DNA from: Streptomyces sp. NRRL S-37
GTDB lineage: Bacteria; Actinomycetota; Actinomycetes; Streptomycetales; Streptomycetaceae
NCBI RefSeq assembly: GCF_000721605.1
Contig: NZ_JOIZ01000032.1
Location: 34,416-98,415, forward strand
DNA length: 64,000 nucleotides
Reading direction: 5' to 3'
The notes below the pieces were generated by a model that made no database searches, was not told the DNA's origin, and worked only from the letters and a program-made list of their open reading frames with translations. Made by a program: the position numbers and the translations under genes. This document shows positions 52,523 to 60,669 of this stretch, in pieces. How positions within the stretch are numbered: the stretch's first letter is position 1; every line of letters begins with the position of its first letter.

Positions 52523-52963
52523 ATGGCAACGGGCGACGCTCTTTCCACCCACGTCTTCGGCGTGCAGCTCGGCGGGTACCTGGTCGAATCGATCCAGGAG
52601 ATCAGCGGGTTCACCGTCGAGGAGGATGTCGTCGAGGTCAAGCAGGTGACCTCGGAGGGCAAGCAGATCATCCGCAAGCAGCCGGGCGCCCGGCAGGCCG
52701 GCGAGATCACGATCACCCGGGGACTCGACCAGAGCAGCGAGTTCACCAACTGGATCAAGGAGACCCTGAACAACGGGGCCGTGAACTCCGCGCGCCAGAA
52801 CCTCACGATCGAGATCAAGGACACCGAGGGCAACACGGTCCGCCGCATCCAGCTGCTCCAGGGCTGGGCCTCCAAGTGGGAGGGCCCCTCGCTGAAGGCG
52901 GGCGAGTCCTCCCCGGCCACCGAGTCCGTCACGATCGTGTTCGAGGAGATCGTCGTCGAATGA
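52523..52963 (+). CDS. cis1: inner tube protein (Cis1, first copy)
   Basis: 146 residues, MATGDALSTHVFGVQLGGYL. It belongs to the T4 gp19-like/DUF-tail-tube family (phage tail protein), with IQEISGFTVEEDVVE and the strand pattern ITRGLDQSSEFTNWIKETLN. It forms the rigid tube inside the sheath. The ATGA junction couples it to the next gene. A divergent second tube-like protein is encoded at 56856. Confidence 0.94.
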   Translation: MATGDALSTHVFGVQLGGYLVESIQEISGFTVEEDVVEVKQVTSEGKQIIRKQPGARQAGEITITRGLDQSSEFTNWIKETLNNGAVNSARQNLTIEIKDTEGNTVRRIQLLQGWASKWEGPSLKAGESSPATESVTIVFEEIVVE

Positions 52964-53460
52964 GGCGTCGTACGGTCACGGCGGGCAACCTGGAGGAGCT
53001 CCTCCAGGCGACGGCGCCCGCCCAGGCGTCCGAGCAGGCGGTGGCGGACCCCCCGGCCGCGGCCGCCCCGCCGCGCCGGGAGGACCACGGGCTGCGCACC
53101 GAGTTCGAGTTCGAGCTGCCGCGCGGCTATGTGGACGACGAGGGCACGGTGCACCGGCACGGCACGATGCGCCTGGCCACCGCCCGCGACGAACTGCGGC
53201 CGCAGATCGATCTGCGGGTCAAGGAGAACCCGGCGTATCTGAGCGTGGTGCTGCTGAGCCAGGTGATCACCCGGCTCGGCTCGGTCACCGATGTGCACGC
53301 CGGGGTCGTGGAGCGGATGTACGCCACCGACGTCGCCTTCCTCCAGGACTTCTACCGCCGCATCAACAGCGAGGGCCACACCCGTGCGGCGGTGACCTGC
53401 CCGCACTGCGAGGGCGCCTTCGAGGTCGACCTCTCGGGTGGGCGCCTGGGGGAATCGTGA
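52960..53460 (+). CDS. CIS tail assembly-like protein with CxxC zinc-knuckle
   Basis: 166 residues starting at the ATG overlapping the tube stop. After a disordered start, FEFELPRGYVDDEGTVHRHG and RLATARDELRPQIDLRVKEN lead into helices, then CPHCEGAFEVDL at the C-terminus. The gene is conserved in this position in streptomycete CIS loci as a protein of unknown role; in phages this place between tube and tape is held by assembly chaperones. It overlaps the DUF6760 gene by 4 bases. Confidence 0.8.
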   Translation: MRRRTVTAGNLEELLQATAPAQASEQAVADPPAAAAPPRREDHGLRTEFEFELPRGYVDDEGTVHRHGTMRLATARDELRPQIDLRVKENPAYLSVVLLSQVITRLGSVTDVHAGVVERMYATDVAFLQDFYRRINSEGHTRAAVTCPHCEGAFEVDLSGGRLGES

Positions 53461-53615
53461 CGTACGCGCTTCCCCGGCTCCGGGAGGAGATCGCGTACGT
53501 CGCCTACCACTTCCACTGGCCGCGCGAGGAGATCCTCGACCTCACCCACGGCGAGCGGCAGCAGTGGGTGGCCGAGATCGCCCGTATCAACACACGCATG
53601 AACGAAGGCGGTTGA
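53457..53615 (+). CDS. DUF6760-like small CIS protein, 52 residues
   Basis: GTG 53457 overlaps the upstream TGA (GTGA) and reads MTYALPRLREEIAYVAYHFH then WPREEILDLTHGERQQWVAE and IARINTRMNEGG to TGA 53615. The pattern YHFHWPxxEIxxLxHxER is that of DUF6760 proteins in eCIS and phage-like clusters, here too short to be noticed by simple ORF cutoffs. Like a phage gpG/GT tail chaperone it is next to its partner in an overlapping arrangement. Confidence 0.85.
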   Translation: MTYALPRLREEIAYVAYHFHWPREEILDLTHGERQQWVAEIARINTRMNEGG

Positions 53616-53619
53616 GCGC

Positions 53620-56600
53620 ATGGCATGGCGGGACAGGCTGCGCCGCCGGGCCGCCGGCCCGTCCGGCGCGGGCGCGGACCGGGGCGCGGACGGCGTCCCG
53701 GCCGCTGCCGTGCCCGGTGACGGCCCGGGTCCCGCCGCGCCCGGCGGTTCCGGTCCCGCCGTGCCCGCCGACTGGGACGGCGGCTGGCGCCGCACCGCCG
53801 CGCCCCCGCTCACCGTCTCCCGCGCCCCGCTGGGCGTGAGCGACGGCCTCTCCTTCCGCGCGGGGCTCGCCGCCTGGCAGAACCCGTCCTTCGACGGCGG
53901 CCTCGGCCACGCCCTGCTGCCCGACGCCCCGACCGGCCTGGTACGGGGGGTCACACGTCCGGCCGCCCCGCGGGCCACCGGCACCGGCGGGGGGCCACTG
54001 CTGCTCCGTGCGGTACGGAGGGAGGGGGACGGCCCGCAGGACGGTGCGCCGGACGCAGTGCGGCCGGACACGGTGCGTACGGACGGCGCGGCGTCGGCCA
54101 CGCCGGTCGCGCGCCGGGTGCGCTCGTCCGGTCCGGGGTCTTCGGGCTCCGGGTCTTCGGGTTCGGGGTCCTCGGGCTCCGGATCTTCGGGTTCGAGGTC
54201 TTCAGGCTCCGGGCCTTCGGATTCGAGGACCTCGGGCTCCGCGTCTTCCGGCTCCGGGGCCTTTGGTCCCGAGCCGTCCGGTCCGGTGTCCTCCGGTCCG
54301 GTGTCCTCCGGTCCGGTGTCCTCCGGTCCGGTGTTTTCCGGTTCGGCGTCTTCCGGTCCGGGGGCGTCCCGCGGCGGCTCGGGTGGTGCGCGGGCGGCGG
54401 GTGCGGGTTCCGGGGCGGAGAGCGTGGTGGCCCGTTCCGCCGACGGCACCGGCAGCGGTTTTGGCACGGGGAGTCCGGGCGGCGCCCCGCGGACCCGCGG
54501 CATCACGTCCACGACGTCCCCCGCCGTGCTCTCCTCGTCGGCTCCCGCCGTGCAGCGGGCCGCGGCACCGGGCAACCCCCCGGTCGTGACCCCCTCCGAT
54601 TCCGGCCGCCCGTCGGCCACTCCACCGATTCCGCTCGTACGACGCGTCTCCGTGGTCCCCGGTGCGTCCGCCGGGGGAGCCGGTGCCCGGCCCGCTTCCG
54701 GCGCCGCCGCCTCCTCCGCTTCCTCGCGGACTCCCTCCGGGGGACACGTCGCGAACCCCGGGTCCGCGTCCGGGCCGTCCGTGCGGCGCACCGTCACGGG
54801 GGCGTCGCCCGAACGGAGCGGCGACGGCCGCCCGGAGGCCTCCCGGGCCCCCGACGCCGAGGCGTCCCGCCCGGTCGCCCGGCCGCGACCGGTGGGCCCC
54901 CGGCTGACCGTCGCCCGCCGCGTGGCCGTGCCCGTACGCCGTGTACCCGCCCTGCGCCCCGCCACCGCCGTCACCGCCGCCGCCCCTGCGCCGGGCGACG
55001 CCACGATCTCCGCATCATCCGGCTCGGCCGCCCCCGCCCCCGCCCCGACCGCCCCGGCCGCCTCCCAGGCACCCCCGGCCGCCCCCGTCCAACGTGCGGC
55101 CGGCCGGCCGCCCCTGGGCGCCCCGCTCACCGAACTGCCGCCTACGGCGACACCGTTGGCGAAGGACGCTCCCGCCGTGTCCGCCACGGGGCCCGCTTCC
55201 GGCCCCGCGCTCCCCGTCGTCCAGCGCCAGGCCGAGGACACGGCCGGCGCCCCGTCCGACAGGGGCGTACGGGGAACGGCTCCGGGCACCGGCCCCGACA
55301 GCCGTCCCCCGGAGCCGGGTTCCGTTCCCCGTCGTTCCGGTGCCCGAGCCCGCGGCGGTCTGGGCGCGCCCCTGCCCGCGCTGCCCCCCAGCGCCGACCT
55401 GCCCGGCGCCACCGCGTCCGGCACCCTGACCCCCCGTACGACGCCCGCCGAGGCGTCCCCGGCACGGGGAGGGGGTGCGGCGGCCGCACCGCTGCTGGGG
55501 ACCACCGGCGTTCAGCGCAGCCTCGCGGACCACTCCACCCCACCGAGTACGCCGAGCACCCCGTCACCCGGTCCCGCCGGTCCTCACGGCAGCGGGCCGG
55601 CCACACCGCCGGTGACGCCGGCTCCGTCCGCCGCGTCCCCGGCTCCGGCACCGGAAGGCCCGGCCGGGAACGCCGTACGCCCCACGCCGACGACGGCGTC
55701 GGCGTCGGCCGGACCGGGTCCGGGTCCCGTCGTCGCCCGTGCCATGAGCCCTGCCGTGGGAGCGACCCCCACGGGCGCCCGCACCACGCCCGGTGGCACG
55801 GCGAACACGGGCTCCACGGCGAGCGAGGGTTCCACGACGGGCGGCCCAGGAGCCACCCGTCCCACGGCCAGGAGCACCGCGACGGCCCGGCCCGTCACCA
55901 CACCTACACCCATCCCCGGCGCCGGTCCGCGCCTCGGAACCCCCTCCACCCTCGCGGCCCCCCGCACCCTCGCGCTGCTCCCCGCCCGCCCGCTCGGCCT
56001 CAACACCCGGCCCCCCGAAGGCGCGGCACCGGCGGCCGCGTCCCGCACCGGTGGCGGCCGTCCCGTCGTGGCCGCGCGCTGGACCACGACCCCGGCCGTC
56101 CCCGGCACCGGCCCCGCCGCGCCCACCGGCGCGCCCGCGCGCCCGGCGCCCGCCCCGTCGCCGGGCTCCCCGGCGACCCCGCCGCACGTCCAGCGGGCCG
56201 TGACGACGCACCGGCCGCAGGATCCGGGCGCGCGGCGACCCGGCCCCGCGGCACGGGCCGGCGGACCGACCGGCCCTCAGGGCACCGGTACCGGCTCTCG
56301 GGGCACCGGCGCCGGCCGGCCCGTCCCCGTCGTCAAACCCGAGCCGCCCCGCACGGCTCCCGGTACGGCGCCCGCCCCCGCACCGGCGCGGTCCCTCCCC
56401 GTGACCGCTGTGCAGACGGCACCGCTCGCCCACGGCCCGTCGGCCCCGACACCGGCGGGACCCGTCCCCGTGGTCCGCCCGAGGACCGTGACGCCGGGAC
56501 CGGCGGCGCGCGGCGGAACCGGCCGCGCGGCGACCCCGGTCCAGCGCGACACCTCTCCCGCCGGTGACCTCGCGGGGGTCACCGGCGTACCGGTCACGTC

Positions 56601-56826
56601 GCGCCCGGCGCCCGCCCGTTCCTCCTCGGTCTCCGCCGCCGGTGACCTCGCCGTACCCGAGAGGCCCGGCACGCAGGCCCACCGGGCGGCGGACAACCCG
56701 CAGACCCCCGGCGCCGACCTGGACGACCTCGCGCGCCGCCTGCTCGACCCCCTGGCCCGCCTGCTGCGCACCGAACTGCGGCGCGGCCGGGAACGCACGG
56801 GCCGCCCCTACGACGGACGCCGCTGA
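53620..56826 (+). CDS. very large Ala/Pro/Ser/Thr-rich CIS-locus protein (extensin-like)
   Basis: 1068 residues, 4 bases after DUF6760. Only short parts look folded: the N-terminal MAWRDRLRRRAAG and the AWQNPSFDGGLGHALLPDAP region (about 88-107), and the C-terminal DLDDLARRLLDPLARLLRTE helix. Between them are about 900 residues of disordered sequence with local tandem repeats (GSGSSGSGSSGS, PVSSGPVSSGP), many VQR and VAR spacers, and GAR/PAR motifs. The VQRA-type repeats resemble those that follow DUF4157 domains. It could be a tether or chaperone-like scaffold. Function unknown. Confidence 0.75.
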   Translation: MAWRDRLRRRAAGPSGAGADRGADGVPAAAVPGDGPGPAAPGGSGPAVPADWDGGWRRTAAPPLTVSRAPLGVSDGLSFRAGLAAWQNPSFDGGLGHALLPDAPTGLVRGVTRPAAPRATGTGGGPLLLRAVRREGDGPQDGAPDAVRPDTVRTDGAASATPVARRVRSSGPGSSGSGSSGSGSSGSGSSGSRSSGSGPSDSRTSGSASSGSGAFGPEPSGPVSSGPVSSGPVSSGPVFSGSASSGPGASRGGSGGARAAGAGSGAESVVARSADGTGSGFGTGSPGGAPRTRGITSTTSPAVLSSSAPAVQRAAAPGNPPVVTPSDSGRPSATPPIPLVRRVSVVPGASAGGAGARPASGAAASSASSRTPSGGHVANPGSASGPSVRRTVTGASPERSGDGRPEASRAPDAEASRPVARPRPVGPRLTVARRVAVPVRRVPALRPATAVTAAAPAPGDATISASSGSAAPAPAPTAPAASQAPPAAPVQRAAGRPPLGAPLTELPPTATPLAKDAPAVSATGPASGPALPVVQRQAEDTAGAPSDRGVRGTAPGTGPDSRPPEPGSVPRRSGARARGGLGAPLPALPPSADLPGATASGTLTPRTTPAEASPARGGGAAAAPLLGTTGVQRSLADHSTPPSTPSTPSPGPAGPHGSGPATPPVTPAPSAASPAPAPEGPAGNAVRPTPTTASASAGPGPGPVVARAMSPAVGATPTGARTTPGGTANTGSTASEGSTTGGPGATRPTARSTATARPVTTPTPIPGAGPRLGTPSTLAAPRTLALLPARPLGLNTRPPEGAAPAAASRTGGGRPVVAARWTTTPAVPGTGPAAPTGAPARPAPAPSPGSPATPPHVQRAVTTHRPQDPGARRPGPAARAGGPTGPQGTGTGSRGTGAGRPVPVVKPEPPRTAPGTAPAPAPARSLPVTAVQTAPLAHGPSAPTPAGPVPVVRPRTVTPGPAARGGTGRAATPVQRDTSPAGDLAGVTGVPVTSRPAPARSSSVSAAGDLAVPERPGTQAHRAADNPQTPGADLDDLARRLLDPLARLLRTELRRGRERTGRPYDGRR
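54130..54345 (+). repeat. Ser-Gly/Ser-Gly-Pro tandem repeats in the extensin-like gene
   Basis: Short repeats such as TCGGGCTCCGGGTCTTCGGG (GSGSS) and TCCGGTCCGGTGTCC (SGPVS) recur about ten times. Codon choice drifts to TCT/TTC-like triplets not used elsewhere, a sign of slippage expansion. Confidence 0.75.
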
Positions 56827-56855
56827 GGGCACGGCACGGAACGGATGACGGACGG

Positions 56856-57281
56856 ATGACGGACAACATCTTCGCGAGCAGCGTGTTCTTCCAGCTCACG
56901 ATCGGCGGCAACGACCTGGGCGCCTTCAACACCTGCTCCGGCATGGGCGCCGAGGTGGAGATCGAGAGCTTCGCGGAGGGCGGCAACAACGGCTTCTCCT
57001 GGCAGCTGCCCGGCCGTGTGACCTGGTCGAACATCACGCTCACCCGGCCGGTCACCGCCGACACGGCGAAGATCGGCCGCTGGCTGGACGAGACGCTGAA
57101 GCGGGTGGAGCCCAAGGACGGCGAGATCGTGGCGCTGAAGCCGAACCTCAGCCGGATCATCAGCTGGCAGGTGTTCGGGATCGTGCCGGTGCGCTGGCAG
57201 GGCCCGTCCTTCGATCCCAGTAACTCGCAGGCGGCCATCGAGACCCTGGAGATCGCCCACGAGGGACTGCGCCCCTCCTGA
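56856..57281 (+). CDS. second inner-tube-like protein (Afp5-like)
   Basis: 141 residues, MTDNIFASSVFFQLTIGGND followed by LGAFNTCSGMGAEVEIESFA and a C-terminal AAIETLEIAHEGL strand. The tube fold is the same as Cis1, but with GG insertion and 20-30% apparent identity by eye. In AFP/PVC particles two divergent tube proteins are present, one near the baseplate as initiator; this is the best guess here, given its place just before the LysM and spike genes. Confidence 0.9.
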   Translation: MTDNIFASSVFFQLTIGGNDLGAFNTCSGMGAEVEIESFAEGGNNGFSWQLPGRVTWSNITLTRPVTADTAKIGRWLDETLKRVEPKDGEIVALKPNLSRIISWQVFGIVPVRWQGPSFDPSNSQAAIETLEIAHEGLRPS

Positions 57282-57337
57282 CCACCGCGCCCGTCCCGCG
57301 CCGTCACCCGCACCCGTCCCGGAAAGGAAGTCCCGGC

Positions 57338-58060
57338 ATGTCCACCGTGTCCCGCGCCAGTCGGGCCAGGGCCCAGCTGACGCTGAAGGAGCCCCCGGCG
57401 TCCGTCGGGGCGAAGCCGGGCGGGACGATCGCGCGGCTGAACCTCCAGTTCAACCCGAACACGCTCCAGTTGCAGAAGACCACCGAGTGGCGGCGCACCC
57501 CGTCCCGGATGGCGGGGCAGTCGGCGCTGCCCGAGTTCGTCGGCAGCGGCCCGCGCACGCTGTCCCTGGAAGTGTTCCTGGACGCCACCGCCAAGCACGA
57601 CAACTCCGTGGAGCAGGCGGTGGAGAAGCTGATGAAGGGGTGCGTGCCGACCCCGGCGAGCATCGGCCGCAAGAAGCCGGCCAGTCCGTGGGTGCGGTTC
57701 GAGTGGGGGACCGCGCGGACGACCTCGTTCGACGGGGTGCTCTCCAGCCTGTCGGTGTCGTACACGCTGTTCGACGTGGACGGGAAGCCGCTGCGGGCCA
57801 CCTGCCAGCTGTCCATCGAGGAGGCGAGCGTCGACCCGGCGGGCCAGAACCCGACCTCCGGCTCCCGCACCGCCCGCAGCACGCACACCGTCGTGGCGGG
57901 CGACAGCCTGGCCCTGCTGGCCTGGCGGGAGTACGGCGACGCGACGGCCTGGCGGGTCATCGCGGAGGCGAACGGGATCGACGATCCGATGGCCCTCGTG
58001 CCCGGCACCGAACTGGTGGTGCCCGGGCTGCGGGACGCGGACGGTGAGGAGGAGCAGTGA
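57338..58060 (+). CDS. cis7: LysM-containing baseplate hub protein (Cis7/Afp7-like)
   Basis: 240 residues, start preceded by GGAAAGGAAG. The first 175 residues contain FNPNTLQLQKTTEWRRTPSR and a beta-rich hub domain. A LysM module at about 185-235 reads THTVVAGDSLALLAWREYGD...IAEANGIDDPMALVPG and ends in LVVPGL. Afp7/gp53-like proteins join tube initiator to spike in the baseplate. The stop overlaps the spike gene's GTG by 4 bases. Confidence 0.93.
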   Translation: MSTVSRASRARAQLTLKEPPASVGAKPGGTIARLNLQFNPNTLQLQKTTEWRRTPSRMAGQSALPEFVGSGPRTLSLEVFLDATAKHDNSVEQAVEKLMKGCVPTPASIGRKKPASPWVRFEWGTARTTSFDGVLSSLSVSYTLFDVDGKPLRATCQLSIEEASVDPAGQNPTSGSRTARSTHTVVAGDSLALLAWREYGDATAWRVIAEANGIDDPMALVPGTELVVPGLRDADGEEEQ

Positions 58061-59886
58061 GCACAGCGGTGGAACGGGGTGGCCGGTCCTTCGCCGCGGA
58101 CCCGATCGTGGAGACGCCCGGCGAACTCCCGCAGATCTGGGCCGCCCAGCTGGTGAGCTGCGTGGTGGACGAGAACGTGGGCCTGCCGGACGCGGCGGTG
58201 CTCACCTTCCGCGACCCCGACCACGAGTTCCTCCAGAAGACTGGCATCACCATCGGCACCCCGCTGAAGGTGTCGGTGGAGACGGTGTCCGGGCAGGCGC
58301 GCGAGCGGCTGTTCAGCGGCGAGGTGACGGCCCTGGAACTGGACCGGGACCGCACCGGCTCGTTCACGGTGGTGCGCGCCTACTCCAAGGCGCACCGACT
58401 CCAGCGCGGCCGGAAGGTGGTGGCGTACCGGAACATGACGGCGGCGGCCATCGTCCGCAAGGTGGCCGCCGGAGCGGGCCTGACCTGCGGCACCGTGCAG
58501 GCCGCGCCGGTCACCTACAAACAGCTCTCTCAGGCGAACGTGTCCGACTGGGACTTCCTCCAGTTCCTGGCCGCCGAGAGCGGCGCGCAGGTGCGCGTCG
58601 ACGACCAGGGCCTGCTCCAGTTCACCAAGCCGGAGAAGGCGTCCGGCGCGCCCTCGCCGTCCACGTCGGCCACCCGCAACCCGATGGTGCTGGAGTACGG
58701 GCGGAACCTGCTGGCGCTGCGGGCCTCCCTGTCGGCCGCGGACGGGGCGCAGCAGGTGGAGGTGCGCGGCTGGGACGTCACCACGAAGCGGCCGCTGGTG
58801 GCCTCCCGGCCCTCGGTGGACAGCGACGTGGTGGTGCCGGGACTGAGCCCGGCGTTCGCCGCCCGGTTCGGGAAAGCCAAGCTGACGGTCACCGACACCC
58901 CGTACCGCACCCAGGCCGAGACGAAGGCGGTCGCGGACGCGGTGGCGGACCAGGTGAGCGCCGGTTTCGGCGAGCTGGAGGTGCTGGCCGAGGGCAATCC
59001 GAAGCTGCGGGCGGGCAAACCCGTGGCGCTCGGCAACGTGGGGCAGGCCTTCAGCGGCAAGTACACGGCGACGGCCGTGCAGCACGTCCTCGAACCGCAC
59101 GGCGGCTACCGTACGACGGTGTGGGTGAGCGCCAGCCCGGACCGCTCCCTGACCGGCCTGGTCACCGGCGCCAACGCGCCCTCCCGCGGCCCGCGCATCC
59201 CCGGTCTCGCGATCGGCGTCGTCACCGACGTGCGCGAGCCCGGCGGTGCCGAGAGCGGCGCCGTGAAGCTCACGTTCCCCTGGCTGGACGACACCTACGT
59301 CACCGACTGGGTGCGCACCGTGCAGTGGGGCGGCAAGGGCGGCGGGGGAGTGGTGAGCCCCGAGGTCAACGACGAGGTCCTGGTCGGCTTCGAACAGGGC
59401 CTGCTGGACAGCCCGTACGTCATCGGCGGGCTCTACAACGGCGTGGACAAGCCCTCGCCGCACGACGTGCCGCTGATCGACAAGACCACCGGGAAGGTCA
59501 ACCGCCGGTCCGTCGTGTCGCGTTCGGGGCATCGGGTGGAACTGCTGGACGCGCGGGCGCCCGGCCGCTCGGGGGTACGGCTGCTGACCGCCGACGAGCA
59601 CATGGAGGTGTTCCTCGACGACCGCCAGGACCGGATCGAGCTGACCGTGTACTCCGGCAAGGGCACGGCCCGCAAGCCCCTCAGCTCCGTCGTGCTCGAC
59701 AAGAAGGGCATCACCCTGGACGCGGGACGGGGGAACGTGAGCGTGTCCGGCCGCAATGTGGACATCCAGGGCCGGGTCGACGTGAAGGTCGGTGGCCGCA
59801 ACGTGAACGTCACCGGCAGCTCGGGCGTCACCGTCGACGGCGGTCTGCTCGGCGTCCTCAAGGCCAAGCTCATCCGCATCAACTGA
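58057..59886 (+). CDS. cis8: VgrG-like spike/hub protein (Cis8)
   Basis: 609 residues from a coupled GTG. The gp27-like N-terminal hub (LPQIWAAQLVSCVVDENVGL, VLTFRDPDHEFLQKTGI, AYSKAHRLQRGRKVV) is followed by the OB-fold (IGVVTDVREPGGAESGAVKL, FPWLDDTYVTDWVRTVQWGG) and the beta-helix needle, whose VNGDEVLVGFEQGLLDSPYV region and repeated VSGRNVDIQGRVDVKVGGRN strands are typical. It forms the central spike under the tube, tipped by the PAAR protein of the next gene. Confidence 0.95.
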   Translation: MSTAVERGGRSFAADPIVETPGELPQIWAAQLVSCVVDENVGLPDAAVLTFRDPDHEFLQKTGITIGTPLKVSVETVSGQARERLFSGEVTALELDRDRTGSFTVVRAYSKAHRLQRGRKVVAYRNMTAAAIVRKVAAGAGLTCGTVQAAPVTYKQLSQANVSDWDFLQFLAAESGAQVRVDDQGLLQFTKPEKASGAPSPSTSATRNPMVLEYGRNLLALRASLSAADGAQQVEVRGWDVTTKRPLVASRPSVDSDVVVPGLSPAFAARFGKAKLTVTDTPYRTQAETKAVADAVADQVSAGFGELEVLAEGNPKLRAGKPVALGNVGQAFSGKYTATAVQHVLEPHGGYRTTVWVSASPDRSLTGLVTGANAPSRGPRIPGLAIGVVTDVREPGGAESGAVKLTFPWLDDTYVTDWVRTVQWGGKGGGGVVSPEVNDEVLVGFEQGLLDSPYVIGGLYNGVDKPSPHDVPLIDKTTGKVNRRSVVSRSGHRVELLDARAPGRSGVRLLTADEHMEVFLDDRQDRIELTVYSGKGTARKPLSSVVLDKKGITLDAGRGNVSVSGRNVDIQGRVDVKVGGRNVNVTGSSGVTVDGGLLGVLKAKLIRIN

Positions 59887-59929
59887 CCCCGCCCGCCGCC
59901 GTCTTCCGACATCCTCCGAGGAGAGCCGC

Positions 59930-60250
59930 ATGCCAGCCGCAGCCCGTACCGGTGACCCCACCGACCACGGCGGCCGGATCACCACCCCGCCGCCCGCCGC
60001 CGCGCGGTCGGTGGCGACCGTCCTGATCGGCGGCCGCCCCGCCGCCGTCGTGGGCAGCCTGCACGTCTGCGTGATGCCCCAGCACGCGGTCATGGGGCCC
60101 GCCAACGTGATCCTGCCCAACCCGGCGGGGCTCGCCTCGGGACAGGTCCTCATCGGCGGGCTGCCCGCCGCGCGGGCCCGCGACCGGACCGCGTGCGGCG
60201 CGACGGTCCTGCCCGGCGCCCTGAACGTCGTGATCGGCGGTGCGGTGTGA
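59930..60250 (+). CDS. cis10: PAAR-domain spike tip protein (Cis10)
   Basis: 106 residues, MPAAARTGDPTDHGGRITTP. It has the PAAR pattern (GDPTDHGG ... VLIGGRPAAVVGSLHVC ... GQVLIGGLPAARARDRTACG) with His and Cys placed to bind the zinc at the tip. It sharpens the VgrG spike. 43 bases after the spike gene; it overlaps the gp25 gene by 4 bases. Confidence 0.94.
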   Translation: MPAAARTGDPTDHGGRITTPPPAAARSVATVLIGGRPAAVVGSLHVCVMPQHAVMGPANVILPNPAGLASGQVLIGGLPAARARDRTACGATVLPGALNVVIGGAV

Positions 60251-60669
60251 GCGAGCGGTTCATCGGCCGCGGCTGGGGGTTCCCGCTGCGGGTCGGGCCC
60301 ACCGGCGGGATCGCCCTGGTCGAACGGGAACGGGAGATCGAGGAGGCGATCCGGCTGGTCCTCGGCACCGCGCCCGGCGAACGCCCCATGCGCCCGGAGT
60401 TCGGCTGCGGCATCCACGACTACGTCTTCGCCCCCGGCGACGGTGCCACCGCCGGACGCATCGCGCAGCAGGTGCGCGAGGCCCTGGAACGGTGGGAGCC
60501 GCGGATCGCGGTCGACGACGTGGTCGTCGCCTTCGACGCCGTCGAGGACGGCACCCTCTACATCGACGTGCACTACACCCTGCGATCCACCAACGACCGG
60601 CGCAACCTGGTCTTTCCCTTCTACACGATCCCCTCCGAGGAGGGGACCGAGGAAGCGGGCGCGGACTGA
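60247..60669 (+). CDS. cis9: gp25/GPW-like baseplate wedge protein (Cis9)
   Basis: 140 residues from GTG 60247, coupled to the PAAR stop; an earlier in-frame start at 60193 would run through the PAAR gene. The gp25 signature is clear: FIGRGWGFPLRVGPTGGIAL, EEAIRLVLGTAPGERPMRPE and FGCGIHDYVFAP, then EPRIAVDDV. It nucleates sheath assembly at the baseplate. The stop overlaps the next ATG by one base (TGATG). Confidence 0.95.
   Translation: MSERFIGRGWGFPLRVGPTGGIALVEREREIEEAIRLVLGTAPGERPMRPEFGCGIHDYVFAPGDGATAGRIAQQVREALERWEPRIAVDDVVVAFDAVEDGTLYIDVHYTLRSTNDRRNLVFPFYTIPSEEGTEEAGAD

Noticed and set aside
54130..54345. Tandem repeats in the extensin-like gene considered as a possible CRISPR array.
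   Set aside because: Units are in frame, short, and without unique spacers, and they encode Ser-Gly-Pro repeats.
57304..60573. 1089-residue minus-strand open frame opposite the LysM, spike, PAAR and gp25 genes.
   Set aside because: The plus-strand genes are unmistakable CIS components with tight overlaps.
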